DNA of 64,000 nucleotides from contig NZ_CP109149.1 in assembly GCF_035920345.1 (NCBI RefSeq), positions 6,076,001 through 6,140,000 of the forward strand, written 5' to 3'. This DNA comes from Nocardia vinacea. Lineage in GTDB: Bacteria; Actinomycetota; Actinomycetes; Mycobacteriales; Mycobacteriaceae. The first letter of the stretch is position 1. The number at the start of each line of letters is the position of its first letter. Below, piece by piece: positions 21,727 to 31,079 of the stretch. A program made the translations under genes and the position numbers. A model generated the notes under the pieces. It worked only from the letters and a program-made list of their open reading frames with translations. It was not told the DNA's origin and searched no databases.

Positions 21727-22997
21727 CGCTGGCCACCTCCCTGCGAGGGCGGAAGTTGATCGGACGGTGTGCCGGGAACCGTGCCCGGCACCGGATCGCG
21801 CTGCTGGTTGTCGTTGCTGAGGATGCCGAACGGCAGGATCAGCGTCGGCGTCTTCACACCGGCGGTGATCTGATCGGTGATCTCCTTGCAGTGATCCAGA
21901 ATCGGGCGCATCTGCTTGCCGAGCGCCTCGAACTTGGGATCGCCCGGCATCAGCTTGCTCAGATCCAGCATCTTGCACACCGCGCCGAACGGATCCTGCA
22001 GATCGGTGAGGTTGGCGCGCATGTCGAGGGTGCCGGATTCGGCATTGTGGATATTGATCAGATTGCTCAGCGCCAGCGGCAGCACCGGCAGTGCCGCGGC
22101 CAAATCGTCGCGCTGCTTGGCCAGCGTCGCGGTTAGCGTGGTCAGGCCCTGGGCATTCTGCTGGATCAGATCCCGGTTCTCGTCGATGAATCGAGCGACA
22201 TCGCCGAGCGCGACCGACAGCAGGTTCAGCGCCGCGCCGAGGTCCTGGCGTTCCCCCGCGAGGAAGGTCGACAGATCCGCGAGCTGGACATTGAATTGCC
22301 GCACCTGCTGGTCGTTCTGGGCCAGCATGGTGACGAAGGTCTGCAGATTCTTGACCGTGTCGAAGATATCGCCGCGGGCATCGCCCAGGTACCGCGCCGC
22401 GCGCGAGAGCTGAGTGATGCTGTTGGCCAACGCCTCTCCGTTGCCCGCCAGGTTCGCCGCGGAGGTTCGCACCAGTTGGTTCACCGCGCCCTGGGCGTTG
22501 GCGCCGTTGGGGCCCAACGCATCCGAGAGTTCGGTGATGCTCTTGTACAGCTGGTCGACCTCGACCGGGGTGACCGTGTTCTTGCGCGGAATGGTCGCGT
22601 TGTGCGCCATTTTCGGTCCGCCGGTGTAGGCCGGGGTCAGCTGGATGTAGCGGTCGGACACGATCGACGGCGTGATCTGCGCGGCCTTGGCATCGGCGGG
22701 CACGTCGACGCTGCGGTCGACGCTCATCACCACCTTGACCTGCTCGCCTTGCGGCTCGACGGAATCCACCTTGCCCACCGGCACACCGAGGATGCGAATA
22801 TCCGAACCTTCGTAGATGCCCACGGAGCGGTCGAAGTACGCGGTGATCTTGGTCGTGGTCATCCGGTCGAAAAGCCACCAGAGGGCACCGGCCAGGACCA
22901 GCGCCGCGATCACGCCGATCGCGATGGTCGCCTTGGTGCCGCGACGCGAGGTCCGCAGCGCGGTGAGCGGCTCCTTACGAGGCCAGTTCACCCCCAT
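21723..22997 (-). CDS. mceD: Mce family protein MceD
   Basis: A 424-residue Mce subunit. The order is a basic start, a membrane anchor ([21 protein letters not shown], about residues 23-43), the Mce domain (about 48-130: [48 protein letters not shown]), a long alpha-helical region ([19 protein letters not shown] and following) and a Pro/Gln-rich tail. Start ATG lies 1 nt after the mceC stop; its end overlaps mceE by 4 nt. It contributes to the lipid tunnel of the Mce complex. Confidence 0.92.
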   Translation of the reverse strand: MGVNWPRKEPLTALRTSRRGTKATIAIGVIAALVLAGALWWLFDRMTTTKITAYFDRSVGIYEGSDIRILGVPVGKVDSVEPQGEQVKVVMSVDRSVDVPADAKAAQITPSIVSDRYIQLTPAYTGGPKMAHNATIPRKNTVTPVEVDQLYKSITELSDALGPNGANAQGAVNQLVRTSAANLAGNGEALANSITQLSRAARYLGDARGDIFDTVKNLQTFVTMLAQNDQQVRQFNVQLADLSTFLAGERQDLGAALNLLSVALGDVARFIDENRDLIQQNAQGLTTLTATLAKQRDDLAAALPVLPLALSNLINIHNAESGTLDMRANLTDLQDPFGAVCKMLDLSKLMPGDPKFEALGKQMRPILDHCKEITDQITAGVKTPTLILPFGILSNDNQQRDPVPGTVPGTPSDQLPPSQGGGQR

Positions 22998-22998
22998 G

Positions 22999-24009
22999 TC
23001 AGTTACCTCCCATGGTGCGCACCGGCGGCCGGTCGCCCGGAATCTCCGGCAGACCGGGCGGGAGCAGGTTCACGATCACCGCGTCGAACCAGCGACCGGT
23101 ACCGAGCACATTCGCGTAGAGGCCGTAGAACGGCGCCGCGAGTTCCAGCGTCTTGGAAATGTTCTGCTGATTCTCGTTCAGCAGGTTGATGGCGGCCTCG
23201 AGGTTGGTCAATGCCGGCCCCATCTGCTTCTCGTTATCGGCGACCAGCGCGCTCAGTTCGGCCGACACCGTCTTGGCGCCGGTGAGCAGCTGTGCGATGG
23301 ACTGCTGGCGAATGTTCAACTCGGCCAGCAACTGTCCGCCGTTGGCCAGCAGGCGCTCGAACTGCTGACTGCGGTCGGCGAGCACACCGGTGGTCTGCCT
23401 GGTCGCCGCGAACAGCTTCTTGAGCTCCTCATCGCGCTTGCCGAGGGTTTCGGAAAGCCGGGCCACACCGTCGATGGAGTTGCGGATCTCCGGCGGGGTG
23501 GTCTCGAACGCCTCCGAGAGCACCCGCATGCTGGTGGCCAGCTGCGCGGTGTCGATCTGATCGATGTTCTTGGCCGCATCGCTGAACGCGTCCACCACGT
23601 CATACGGAGATACCGTGCGCGACAACGGAATCACTTTGCTCGGATCGGCGGGCTCGGAGCCCTTCGGATCCAGCGCCAGGTACTTCTGGCCGAGCACGGT
23701 CTTGATCTGGATGGAGGCGGTGGTCTCGTTGCCGACCCACGCGTCCTGGGTGCGGAAGTCGACGAGCACCTTATTGCCGTCGAGCCGGACATCCGATACC
23801 GCACCGACCTTCACACCGGCGATGCGAACCTCATTGCCCTTCTTGAGGCCCGCGGCCTCGGAGAACTGCGCGGTGTATTTGGTGCCCGCGCCGATGATCG
23901 GCAACCTGTCCAGGAAGAACGCGGAGATCGTCACGAGCAGCACCATTGCCAAGCCGAGCACACCCAGGAACGCGGGGCTGCGCTTGCCGAGCAGGATCCG
24001 GTCGTCCAT
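22999..24009 (-). CDS. mceC: Mce family protein MceC
   Basis: A 336-residue Mce subunit with an N-terminal anchor ([21 protein letters not shown]), the Mce domain (about residues 40-120: [45 protein letters not shown]) and a helical region (residues 150-300). The short C-terminal tail reads [14 protein letters not shown]. Its ATG overlaps the stop of mceB (TGATG). The sequence is typical of MceC, slightly shorter than many relatives that carry long Pro-rich tails. Confidence 0.92.
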   Translation of the reverse strand: MDDRILLGKRSPAFLGVLGLAMVLLVTISAFFLDRLPIIGAGTKYTAQFSEAAGLKKGNEVRIAGVKVGAVSDVRLDGNKVLVDFRTQDAWVGNETTASIQIKTVLGQKYLALDPKGSEPADPSKVIPLSRTVSPYDVVDAFSDAAKNIDQIDTAQLATSMRVLSEAFETTPPEIRNSIDGVARLSETLGKRDEELKKLFAATRQTTGVLADRSQQFERLLANGGQLLAELNIRQQSIAQLLTGAKTVSAELSALVADNEKQMGPALTNLEAAINLLNENQQNISKTLELAAPFYGLYANVLGTGRWFDAVIVNLLPPGLPEIPGDRPPVRTMGGN

Positions 24010-25088
24010 CAGTGACCACCCTTCCCCTGGCAGCGCGGCGCAGCATTGGTGTAGAGCGGCTGGTTGACCGTCGGCAACCCGGCGGGGAGGTTGAGCTGCG
24101 GCGCATCCACCGCGCCCGGTCCGACCACGATGTCGATACCGCACAGATAGAACTGGAACCAGGAGCCGTAACTGCCGGCGCGGCCGAGCTTCTCCATCTT
24201 GATCGGCAGATTCGTCAGCGCCGTATTCACTTCGTCCTTGCGCTCGTCGAGGGTGCCGGTGAGCTGGCTGAGCCCGGCGATCGAACCCTGCAGCGTCGGG
24301 CGGGTCGGCACCAGCAGATCCGCGGTGGCCGAGGCCAGATTGCCGAGCGAGGTGACCGAACTGCCGATGGTGTCGCGTTCGGCGGCCAGTCCGCTGACCA
24401 GCGCCTCGGTATTGACGATCAGCTGATCGAACTGGCCCTCACGCTCGTTGACCGCATTGAGTACGGCCGTCAGATTGCGCACCAGATCACCGATGACCGC
24501 GTCCTTGTCGGCGATCTTGTTCGTCAGGTTCGCGGTGGTCGCTACCAGATCGTGGATGGTGCCCTGCTCACCCTGGAAGACCTGGATGATCTCGTAGGAC
24601 AGCTTGTTCACGTCATCGGCTGTCAACGTCTGGAACAGCGGCCGGAAACCGTTGAACAGGGTGGTCAGGTTGAGCGCGGGCCTGGTGTGCTCGAGCCCGA
24701 TGGTCGCACCCTTGTTGAGTTTGCGGCCCTGCTCGCCCGTGCCCTGTTCGAGCGCGATATAGCGCTGGCCGACCAGGTTGCGGTACTTGATGGTCGCAGT
24801 CGTGGAGGCGGGCAGCCAATCGCGGTCGGTCAGTTCGAATCCGACCTCGGCCTGGCGCTTGTCCACGATCTTGACGCTGGTGACCTTCCCGACCCGGACA
24901 CCGGCGATGCGCACCTCGTCACCTTTATTGAGCGAGGTGACATCGGAGAAGCGCGCCTTGAACGCGGTGCCGCCGCCGGTGTAGTTGGCGATCGAGAGCC
25001 CGAGGATCGTCGTCGCCAACAGCGTGACGACGACGAAGATGATCAGTTTGGTCAGCGGCCCGCCGAGGCCGCGCATCGTTTCCTTCAT
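24009..25088 (-). CDS. mceB: Mce family protein MceB
   Basis: A 359-residue Mce subunit. After a short basic start comes an anchor (LTKLIIFVVVTLLATTILGLS, about residues 13-33), the Mce domain (FKARFSDVTSLNKGDEVRIAG, VRVGKVTSVKIVDKRQAEV, LVGQRYIALEQG; about residues 42-125), then a helical domain ending in CGIDIVVGPGAVDAPQLNLP. Its ATG overlaps the mceA stop (ATGA). Confidence 0.92.
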   Translation of the reverse strand: MKETMRGLGGPLTKLIIFVVVTLLATTILGLSIANYTGGGTAFKARFSDVTSLNKGDEVRIAGVRVGKVTSVKIVDKRQAEVGFELTDRDWLPASTTATIKYRNLVGQRYIALEQGTGEQGRKLNKGATIGLEHTRPALNLTTLFNGFRPLFQTLTADDVNKLSYEIIQVFQGEQGTIHDLVATTANLTNKIADKDAVIGDLVRNLTAVLNAVNEREGQFDQLIVNTEALVSGLAAERDTIGSSVTSLGNLASATADLLVPTRPTLQGSIAGLSQLTGTLDERKDEVNTALTNLPIKMEKLGRAGSYGSWFQFYLCGIDIVVGPGAVDAPQLNLPAGLPTVNQPLYTNAAPRCQGKGGH

Positions 25089-26437
25089 CGCACGCTCACC
25101 TCGCTGCCACGGAATGCGGGTGCACCGATCCTGGTGACCCAGCTGGGCACCTGGTCGGGCGAAACACCGTTCGCCGCACCGTAGATCGTGCCGAGGGTCT
25201 GCTGTTCGGCGGGCGAACCGGCCGTGGTCGGCACATTCGCGGCCGGGTACATGCCGAACTGCGGCACAGGTAGCTTGCCACTGTCCTGGTCACCCGGATT
25301 GCGGCTCGGCACCTGGTAGGAACCATCGTTGATCGGTCCGCCGGTGTACTGACCCGGATCGGTGAAGACCGGGTATTCCGGCACGCACCAAGGCCCGCGG
25401 GTGTCCAGCCAGCGCGGCTCGTCCTGGTTGGGCAGGTACTTGCCGCGGGTGTTGGTCAGCTCGATGCTGACTCGCGAGCCGGGCCGATTGGTACCCATAC
25501 CCATGAGCTGGTCGATGCGCGGCTTCATCTTGGCGAAGTTCGCTATTGCGCAGGTGTAGGTCGGCGAGTAGGTCGCCAGCTGTTCCAGCGCGGGCCGCGA
25601 GTCGGCGGCCACATCGATGATGTTGTCGCGGTTGGCGATCAGGAAGTCCGCGGTGGTAGCCGCGGTCGGATTCAGCGTGGCCAGCAGGTTATCGATCTGC
25701 GGGCGGCGCTGCACGATGGTCGCGTTGGTGGTGCGCAGGTTGTCGAATGCGCCGACCAGCTGCGGCAGCGCATCGGAATAGGTGGCGGCCACATCGGCGA
25801 AGCTCACCAGATCCTGCTTCAGATCCGGCATGACCCCGTTGACCTCACGGAAGATGTGATCCAACTTCTCCACCGACTCACCGAGCGCCAGGCCCTGCCC
25901 CGAAAGCGCTTGGGACAGTGCGCCGAGCGTCGAGGCGAGATCCTGCGGCGGAATCGCCTGCAGCAGTGGCAGCACATCGTCGAGCAGCTTGCTGATCTCG
26001 ATGGCATTGCCGCTGGTGTCCTGATGCAGGGTCACGCCCTCGGTCAGGTGCTGCTTACTCGGCTCGTCCGGGATGACCAGATCCACATACCGCTCTCCGA
26101 ACAGCGTCTTCGGCAGCAGCCGGGCCGTCGCATTGACCGGAATCTGCTCGGCCTTACCCGGATCGATCGCGAGGTCCAGGGTCACCTTGCCGCCCACGGA
26201 CCGGCTGGACCTGACCTCGCCGACATTGACGCCGCGCACCTTCACATCGGCATTGCGGGTCAACGCATTTCCCACGCTGTCGGTGATCAGTTCGACCCGG
26301 ACGGTGTCGACGAACGCCTTGTTGTAGATCGCGACCGTAGTGACCAGGAATAGTGCGCAGACCACGAAGAATGCGATACCGAGTAGCCGGACACGCAATT
26401 TCTCCGTCGCGCGCCACAGCTGCACGTTATTACTCAT
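25085..26437 (-). CDS. mceA: Mce family protein MceA
   Basis: A 450-residue first Mce subunit. It has a membrane anchor (VRLLGIAFFVVCALFLVTTVA, about residues 17-37), the Mce domain (about 45-130: VELITDSVGNALTRNADVKVR, GVNVGEVRSSRSVGGKVTL, LFGERYVDLVIPDEP), a long helical domain and a Pro/Asn-rich C-terminal region. Its ATG overlaps the stop of a 16-codon frame, which itself is coupled to a family A cassette after yrbEB. Confidence 0.92.
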   Translation of the reverse strand: MSNNVQLWRATEKLRVRLLGIAFFVVCALFLVTTVAIYNKAFVDTVRVELITDSVGNALTRNADVKVRGVNVGEVRSSRSVGGKVTLDLAIDPGKAEQIPVNATARLLPKTLFGERYVDLVIPDEPSKQHLTEGVTLHQDTSGNAIEISKLLDDVLPLLQAIPPQDLASTLGALSQALSGQGLALGESVEKLDHIFREVNGVMPDLKQDLVSFADVAATYSDALPQLVGAFDNLRTTNATIVQRRPQIDNLLATLNPTAATTADFLIANRDNIIDVAADSRPALEQLATYSPTYTCAIANFAKMKPRIDQLMGMGTNRPGSRVSIELTNTRGKYLPNQDEPRWLDTRGPWCVPEYPVFTDPGQYTGGPINDGSYQVPSRNPGDQDSGKLPVPQFGMYPAANVPTTAGSPAEQQTLGTIYGAANGVSPDQVPSWVTRIGAPAFRGSEVSVR

Positions 26438-26484
26438 GACGGCACCTCACCGCCGCTTCGCATTTCGATGACCCGCGCGCTCAT
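26434..26484 (-). CDS. 16-codon coupled leader frame before mceA
   Basis: This frame starts at the ATG that ends the family A cassette and its TGA overlaps the mceA ATG. It reads MSARVIEMRSGGEVPS. I infer it acts only as a translation bridge between the cassette and mceA; there is no evidence for a functional peptide. Confidence 0.35.
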   Translation of the reverse strand: MSARVIEMRSGGEVPS

Positions 26485-26564
26485 GCCTGCACCTCGCTGA
26501 CGCTCGGTTCCGGCATGACCGCGATGGTGGCTCTGTCTTTTATTCGCTCGCTGCGCTCGCTCAT
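26481..26564 (-). repeat. family A coupling cassette, copy A3 (27-codon frame between yrbEB and mceA)
   Basis: The ATG (26562-26564) overlaps the yrbEB stop (ATGA). The cassette is open for 27 codons, starting MSERSERIKD and ending MPEPSVSEVQA, and its TGA overlaps the ATG of the next small frame. This is the best-preserved copy. Confidence 0.75.
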
Positions 26565-27427
26565 CCGGCAACCCGCACGGTTGTCGTGGTGCCCCAGATG
26601 GCGAGACTCAGGAAGAAATCGAGCACATTCACGAGCACGATCGCCGCGCGCACCGCGCGACCCACCGCGACGCCGACACCGGCCGGTCCGCCGGTGGCAT
26701 TGAAGCCGTAATAGCAATGCACCATGATGATTACGAATGCGAAGACCAACACTTTGATGAATGAATACAAGACGTCTTCTGGTGGCAGGAACAGACTGAA
26801 ATAGTGGTCATAGGAACCACTGGATTGTCCGTTGAACCAGATGCTGATCATTCGCGACGCCAGGAAGGTGCCGAGCAGACCGACGATGTAGAGCGGGATA
26901 ACCGCGAGAAAGCCCGCGATCACCCGGGTGGTGACCAGGAACGGCACACCCGGCACCGCCATCACCTCGAGCGCGTCGATCTCCTCGGAGATCCGCATCG
27001 CACCGAGTTGGGCGGTGAAACCACAACCCACCGTTGCCGATAGCGCGAGCGCGGCGACCAGCGGCGCGATCTCGCGGGTATTGATATAGGCGGTGAGGAA
27101 GCCGGTCAGCACCGAACTGCCGAGCGCATCCAGGGCCTTGAAGCCCTGCAGGCCGACCACGACGCCGACCGAGCCGGACATGAACACGATGACGCCGATG
27201 GTGCCGCCGATGACGGCCAGCGCACCACTGCCGAAGGTCACCTCGGCGAGCAGCCGCATGACCTCCTTGCGGTAGTGCACCGCGGTGCGCGGAATCCAGG
27301 CGATGGCCTTGGAATAGAACGACATCTGATCGCCCGCGCGATCGATGACATTAACCGGCACACGTGCGATCTCACGGGCCCGGCGGGCAGATTTCGCCAG
27401 CACCGGGGGACGGTACGAGGTGGCCAC
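26561..27427 (-). CDS. yrbEB: MlaE/YrbE family ABC permease (YrbEB)
   Basis: A 288-residue permease with an MlaE domain. The N-terminal amphipathic helix and five hydrophobic spans are visible (LAVIGGTIGVIVFMSGSVGVV, LVAALALSATVGCGFTAQLG, VIAGFLAVIPLYIVGLLGT, VLVFAFVIIMVHCYYGF, IVLVNVLDFFLSLAIWG). The coupling-helix motif MRISEEIDALEVMAVPGVPFLV, where the ATPase docks, is intact. GTG 27427 lies 3 nt after the yrbEA stop. With YrbEA it forms the inner-membrane channel for lipids delivered by the Mce tunnel and is energised by MceG. Confidence 0.93.
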   Translation of the reverse strand: MATSYRPPVLAKSARRAREIARVPVNVIDRAGDQMSFYSKAIAWIPRTAVHYRKEVMRLLAEVTFGSGALAVIGGTIGVIVFMSGSVGVVVGLQGFKALDALGSSVLTGFLTAYINTREIAPLVAALALSATVGCGFTAQLGAMRISEEIDALEVMAVPGVPFLVTTRVIAGFLAVIPLYIVGLLGTFLASRMISIWFNGQSSGSYDHYFSLFLPPEDVLYSFIKVLVFAFVIIMVHCYYGFNATGGPAGVGVAVGRAVRAAIVLVNVLDFFLSLAIWGTTTTVRVAG

Positions 27428-27430
27428 GGG

Positions 27431-28225
27431 TCAGGCGCCCTTGGCGGGGACGACCTGCAAATACACCAGTGTCAGGATCAAGTTCACGAAGAACAGAACC
27501 ATGAAGGTGATAACCACGGATTGGTTCACCGCGTCTCCGACTCCTTTCGGGCCCCCTTTGGGATGCAACCCCTTGTACGCGGCGATCACGCCTGCGAGCA
27601 GACCGAATACCAAGGCCTTGATCTCGCCGATCCACAAGTCCGGCAGCTGGGCCAGTGCGGAGAACGAAGCGAGGTAGGCGCCCGGTGTTCCGCCCTGCAG
27701 CAGCACGTTGAAGAAGTAGCCGCCCGCGATGCCGACCACCGACACCAGACCGTTGAGCAGTAGCGCGACCAACATCATGCCGAGCACGCGGGGCACGACC
27801 AGGCGCTGCACCGGGTCGATGCCGAGCACCTCCATCGCGTCGATCTCCTCACGGATGGTGCGCGCGCCCAAGTCTGCGGCTACCGCCGATCCGGCCGCGC
27901 CCGCGATGATCAACGCGGTGACAACGGGGGCGGCCTGCTGGACGGTAGCCAGGACGCTGGTTGCGCCGGTAAACGATTCGGCGCCTAGTTGTTTGATCAA
28001 AGAGCCGGTCTGCAGCGCGACAACCGCACCGAACGGGATGGCGACCAGTGCGCTTGGCAAGATCGAGACACTCGCGATGAACCACGACTGCTCGATGAAT
28101 TCGCGCAACTGGAAAGGCCGTTTGAACGTCTTGCGCATAACGTCGATGAGCAGCGCAAAGATGTTGCCGGCCTGGCCAAACCCCGACTCTACTGGAGTCC
28201 GCAATCGCGCCAGGGTGGAATTCAC
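27431..28225 (-). CDS. yrbEA: MlaE/YrbE family ABC permease (YrbEA)
   Basis: A 264-residue MlaE-type permease. It has hydrophobic spans (ALVAIPFGAVVALQTGSLI, VVTALIIAGAAGSAVAADLG, VLGMMLVALLLNGLVSVVGIA, ITFMVLFFVNLILTLVYL) and the EQxG-like coupling loop IREEIDAMEVLGIDPVQRLV. GTG 28225 follows the mceG stop by 11 bp. It pairs with YrbEB as the two halves of the permease. Confidence 0.93.
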   Translation of the reverse strand: MNSTLARLRTPVESGFGQAGNIFALLIDVMRKTFKRPFQLREFIEQSWFIASVSILPSALVAIPFGAVVALQTGSLIKQLGAESFTGATSVLATVQQAAPVVTALIIAGAAGSAVAADLGARTIREEIDAMEVLGIDPVQRLVVPRVLGMMLVALLLNGLVSVVGIAGGYFFNVLLQGGTPGAYLASFSALAQLPDLWIGEIKALVFGLLAGVIAAYKGLHPKGGPKGVGDAVNQSVVITFMVLFFVNLILTLVYLQVVPAKGA

Positions 28226-28236
28226 GATCGCAGATG

Positions 28237-29325
28237 TTACCCGTTAGTTGTGTTGTGGCGCACGGTAGTGTCGAATGACCCGCCCTGGTATCCGCCCAGC
28301 TCGCTGTTCTGATACGCCATCACCTGCGTGTCGTCGCTCTGCTCAAGTGACTCACGGATAGCCGCCTGGGCCGCATGCGGCAGGGTGTGCATGACGTCGC
28401 GGACGCGCGCCTGACGGCGAAGTACCGCCTGACGCACCGGCATACCCGGAGTGGCCCGCATCTGCGGAATGATGCCCTCGACCTCCTCGGCACCACCGTG
28501 ATGGTGCCCGGCATCGACGAGGGCCTGCTCGCGCGCCATCTGCGCCTCGTCCTTCTCCTCCGACATACCGATCGGACCGATCATCCGACCGTTGAGGAAC
28601 TGCTTGACCACCGGCTCCTCGGAGGTCAGCAGCACCTCACGCGGACCGAACATCACCAGCGAGCGACGGAACAGCATCCCGATGTTGTCGGGCACGGTGC
28701 GCGCCAGGTTGATGTTGTGGGTCACGATCAGGATCGTCGCGTCGATCTGGGCGTTGATATCGATCAGCAGCTGCGACAGATACGAGGTACGGACCGGGTC
28801 CAGACCGGAGTCGGGCTCGTCGACCAGAATGATCTGCGGGTCGAGCACCAGGGCGCGGGCAAGACCGGCACGCTTGCGCATACCACCGGAGATCTCACCG
28901 GGCAGCTTGCCCTCCGCGCCGAGCAGACCGGTCAGCTCGAGCTTCTCCATCACGATCTTCTTGATGTCCGATTCGGACTTCTTCGTGTGTTCACGCAACG
29001 GGAACGCGACGTTGTCGAACAGGTTCATCGACCCGAACAGCGCGCCGTCCTGGAACAGCACACCGAACAACTTGCGGATTTCGTAGAGCTCCTTATTGGA
29101 GCAGGTGGTGATATCGGTGCCGTCGATGAAGATCGAACCGCGCTCCGGACGCAGCAGACCGATCAGCGACTTCAGAAAGACAGATTTACCGGTACCCGAG
29201 GGGCCGAGCAGCGCGCTGACCTCACCCGAGGGCAGCGTCAGAGAGACATCCTGCCAAATACGCTGTGAACCGAAGGATTTGGTAACACCCTCGGTCCTGA
29301 CCTCGACGCCCACGCCAACCTCCAC
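28237..29325 (-). CDS. mceG: Mce/Mla-type ABC transporter ATP-binding protein (MceG/Mkl)
   Basis: A 362-residue ATPase. The ABC motifs are in order: Walker A GPSGTGKS (about residues 41-48), Q loop FQDGALFGSMNLFDN, signature ISGGMRKRAGLARAL, Walker B IILVDEPDSGLDP and switch His VTHN. The C-terminal ~100 residues (MIGPIGMSEEKDEAQMAREQ onward) are the extension seen in M. tuberculosis Mkl, which energises Mce importers. There, Mkl is unlinked to mce operons; here it is first in the mce operon. The start is one of several in-frame GTG codons; 29325 gives the longest form and 29313 the alternative. Confidence 0.93.
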   Translation of the reverse strand: MEVGVGVEVRTEGVTKSFGSQRIWQDVSLTLPSGEVSALLGPSGTGKSVFLKSLIGLLRPERGSIFIDGTDITTCSNKELYEIRKLFGVLFQDGALFGSMNLFDNVAFPLREHTKKSESDIKKIVMEKLELTGLLGAEGKLPGEISGGMRKRAGLARALVLDPQIILVDEPDSGLDPVRTSYLSQLLIDINAQIDATILIVTHNINLARTVPDNIGMLFRRSLVMFGPREVLLTSEEPVVKQFLNGRMIGPIGMSEEKDEAQMAREQALVDAGHHHGGAEEVEGIIPQMRATPGMPVRQAVLRRQARVRDVMHTLPHAAQAAIRESLEQSDDTQVMAYQNSELGGYQGGSFDTTVRHNTTNG

Positions 29326-29386
29326 AAATTCTCAGCGAGCCACCCACCGGCGAACCGCGCTATTCGGTATCACGGTGTGTCGCGTC

Positions 29387-29407
29387 ACAGTGGGTGCGGT
29401 CACTGTA
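29387..29407 (-). promoter_or_regulatory. candidate mceG operon promoter -10 overlapped by a dyad
   Basis: The inverted repeat ACAGTG-N8-CACTGT spans 29387-29406. On the minus strand its outer half lies over GGGATACAGT, an extended -10 (TACAGT at 29402-29407), about 80 bp upstream of mceG. A regulator bound here would block the operon. The -35 is poor, so this is only a candidate. Confidence 0.4.
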
Positions 29408-29506
29408 TCCCATGAGCATGACGCGGCACACCCTTACCTGACCGAAGAGTAACCCCGGATCACTCGCAATATTCGCATTACCGTCGCACGCGTCATGACA
29501 ACGCAA

Positions 29507-29535
29507 ACGGGCGGCCCCCAATGGGGACCGCCCGT
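29507..29535 (-). terminator. factor-independent terminator after rplL
   Basis: A hairpin with arms ACGGGCGG and CCGCCCGT, plus four inner pairs CCCC/GGGG, sits 20 bp beyond the rplL stop. It separates the ribosomal transcript from the mceG operon. On the minus strand it is followed by TTGCGTTGTC. Confidence 0.75.
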
Positions 29536-29554
29536 TCGGCGAGTAACTCGCGAA

Positions 29555-29935
29555 TTACTTCACGGAAACCTTGGCGCCGGCCTCTTCCAGCTTCGCCTTG
29601 GCAGCCTCGGCGGCGTCCTTGGCGACCTTCTCCAGGATCGGCTTCGGGGCGCTCTCGACGAGGTCCTTGGCTTCCTTCAGGCCCAGGCCCGAGACGATCT
29701 CACGGACCACCTTGATGACCTGGATCTTCTTGTCGCCGGCACCCTCGAGGATGACGTCGAACTCGTCCTGCTCCTCGGCGGCCTCGGCCGGAGCGGCAGC
29801 GCCACCGACGGCGGCGACGGCGACCGGAGCAGCCGCGGTGACCTCGAACTTCTCCTCGAACTTCTTGACGAAGTCCGACAGCTCGAGCAGGGTCATGTTG
29901 CCGAAGGTCTCGAGCAGTTCGTCAACGTTGGCCAT
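29555..29935 (-). CDS. rplL: 50S ribosomal protein L7/L12
   Basis: A 126-residue protein of usual length. The N-terminal dimerisation domain ([20 protein letters not shown]), the Ala/Pro/Gly-rich hinge (residues about 33-53) and the factor-binding C-terminal domain ([20 protein letters not shown], then [19 protein letters not shown]) are clear. It forms the stalk with L10 that recruits translation GTPases. Start ATG 29935 has AAAGGAAA upstream. Confidence 0.97.
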   Translation of the reverse strand: MANVDELLETFGNMTLLELSDFVKKFEEKFEVTAAAPVAVAAVGGAAAPAEAAEEQDEFDVILEGAGDKKIQVIKVVREIVSGLGLKEAKDLVESAPKPILEKVAKDAAEAAKAKLEEAGAKVSVK

Positions 29936-29999
29936 TGTTGTTTCCTTTCGGTAGTTGGTTGTCTATGTGGGCGAGCCGCACGCGATCCACCCGGGGGTG

Positions 30000-30539
30000 T
30001 TACTCGGCGGCAGCTCCGCCTTCTTCGGCCTGCTTCTTCTCCTGCAGCGCGGCGGCCAGGCGGGCCACCTGCGAAGCGGGAGCGTTGAACAGACCGGCAG
30101 CCTTCGCCAGGTTGCCCTTCATCGCGCCGGCCAGCTTGGCCAGCAGCACCTCGCGGGACTCCAGGTCGGCGATCTTCTCGACCTCGGCAACGGACAGCGC
30201 GGCGCCGTCCATGTACCCGCCCTTGATGATGAGCGCCTTGTTCTCCTTGGCGAAGGTCTTGATGGCCTTCGCTGCGTCGACCGGCTCGCCCTTGATGAAG
30301 GCGATGGCGGTCGGTCCGACGAACAAGTCGTCCAGGCCAACGACGCCCGCTTCCGCAGCCGCCCGCTTGACCAGGGTGTTCTTGGCGACGGAGTAGGTAG
30401 CGCCTTCGCCGAGCGCGCGACGCAGATCGGTGAGCTTACCGACCGACAGACCACGGTATTCCGTGATGACGGTGGCCGACGAGCTCTTGAACTGCTCCGT
30501 GATCTCCTCGACCGCGGTGACCTTCTCGGGTTTTGCCAT
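30000..30539 (-). CDS. rplJ: 50S ribosomal protein L10
   Basis: A 179-residue protein starting [20 protein letters not shown]. It has the rRNA-binding N-terminal domain ([32 protein letters not shown]) and a C-terminal helix ([20 protein letters not shown]) that carries L7/L12 dimers. ATG 30539 is chosen; the longer upstream frame reads the mRNA leader. It is 64 bp upstream of rplL, and the leader at 30600-30780 probably binds L10 for feedback control. Confidence 0.97.
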   Translation of the reverse strand: MAKPEKVTAVEEITEQFKSSSATVITEYRGLSVGKLTDLRRALGEGATYSVAKNTLVKRAAAEAGVVGLDDLFVGPTAIAFIKGEPVDAAKAIKTFAKENKALIIKGGYMDGAALSVAEVEKIADLESREVLLAKLAGAMKGNLAKAAGLFNAPASQVARLAAALQEKKQAEEGGAAAE

Positions 30540-30599
30540 ACTTCGCCTCCTCTCTGGATGTCGGTTCGTATTCGAACTGCCGAGTACCAGGGGCCAGCG

Positions 30600-30780
30600 A
30601 TAAAGCAAACGCCCCGAACGCAGAGCGTTCCGGGGCGCAATAGGTGATCGACCCAGGCATTGCCCAGATCGAATCCCAGCCTCGGTCCTCCCTGCGTGGG
30701 CCGCCGGCTCGATGCCGGACCTTCGACCACGCCCGAATGGGCGCAGCGACCAACGGTCTTCGGTAGAACGGATTGGGTAG
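30600..30780 (-). promoter_or_regulatory. L10 (rplJ) mRNA leader with hairpin
   Basis: The 240-nt region before rplJ has the look of the autoregulatory L10 leader: structured segments (GCAGGGAGGACCGAGGC) and a terminal hairpin at 30610-30637 (arms CGCCCCGAACGC / GCGTTCCGGGGCG with one bulge) followed by TTTGCTTT on the minus strand. L10-L7/L12 binding there would repress rplJL. The leader is a typical class of ribosomal leader RNA; the exact fold needs an RNA family search. Confidence 0.55.
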
Positions 30781-30929
30781 TCATCGAACTCGTCGATTAC
30801 TTCGGTCCAGAGTAGCCGAACCCACCCTCATCTGCCAAAACGGCGCTCCCCCGGAACTTTCGCCGGTCGCGAGTGCCACCGGCCGAACGTCGCGGACCTG
30901 CGGCTATGCCGGAGTTGCGGATTGGACGC

Positions 30930-30963
30930 ACCCGACGAGTTACCCATGCACTCGCGAAATCAG
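30930..30963. repeat. family C 34-bp element, copy 1
   Basis: This element matches the element at 41957-41990 at 31 of 34 positions. The core is CGAGTTACCCATG followed by ACTC and CGAAATCAG. GAGT/ACTC form a small dyad. It lies between the rplJ leader (minus) and the MFS gene (plus), in a 540-bp gene-free stretch (30540-31079). Confidence 0.6.
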
Positions 30964-31079
30964 CCAGCGCCTCCATAACTTCGGCCATGTGTCGCCAATC
31001 ACAATCACTGACAGCTGTGGCGGATATCGCCGCAATAAAGTGTTACCAAGAGTGACAGTTACTGCTTGACTACTGAACT

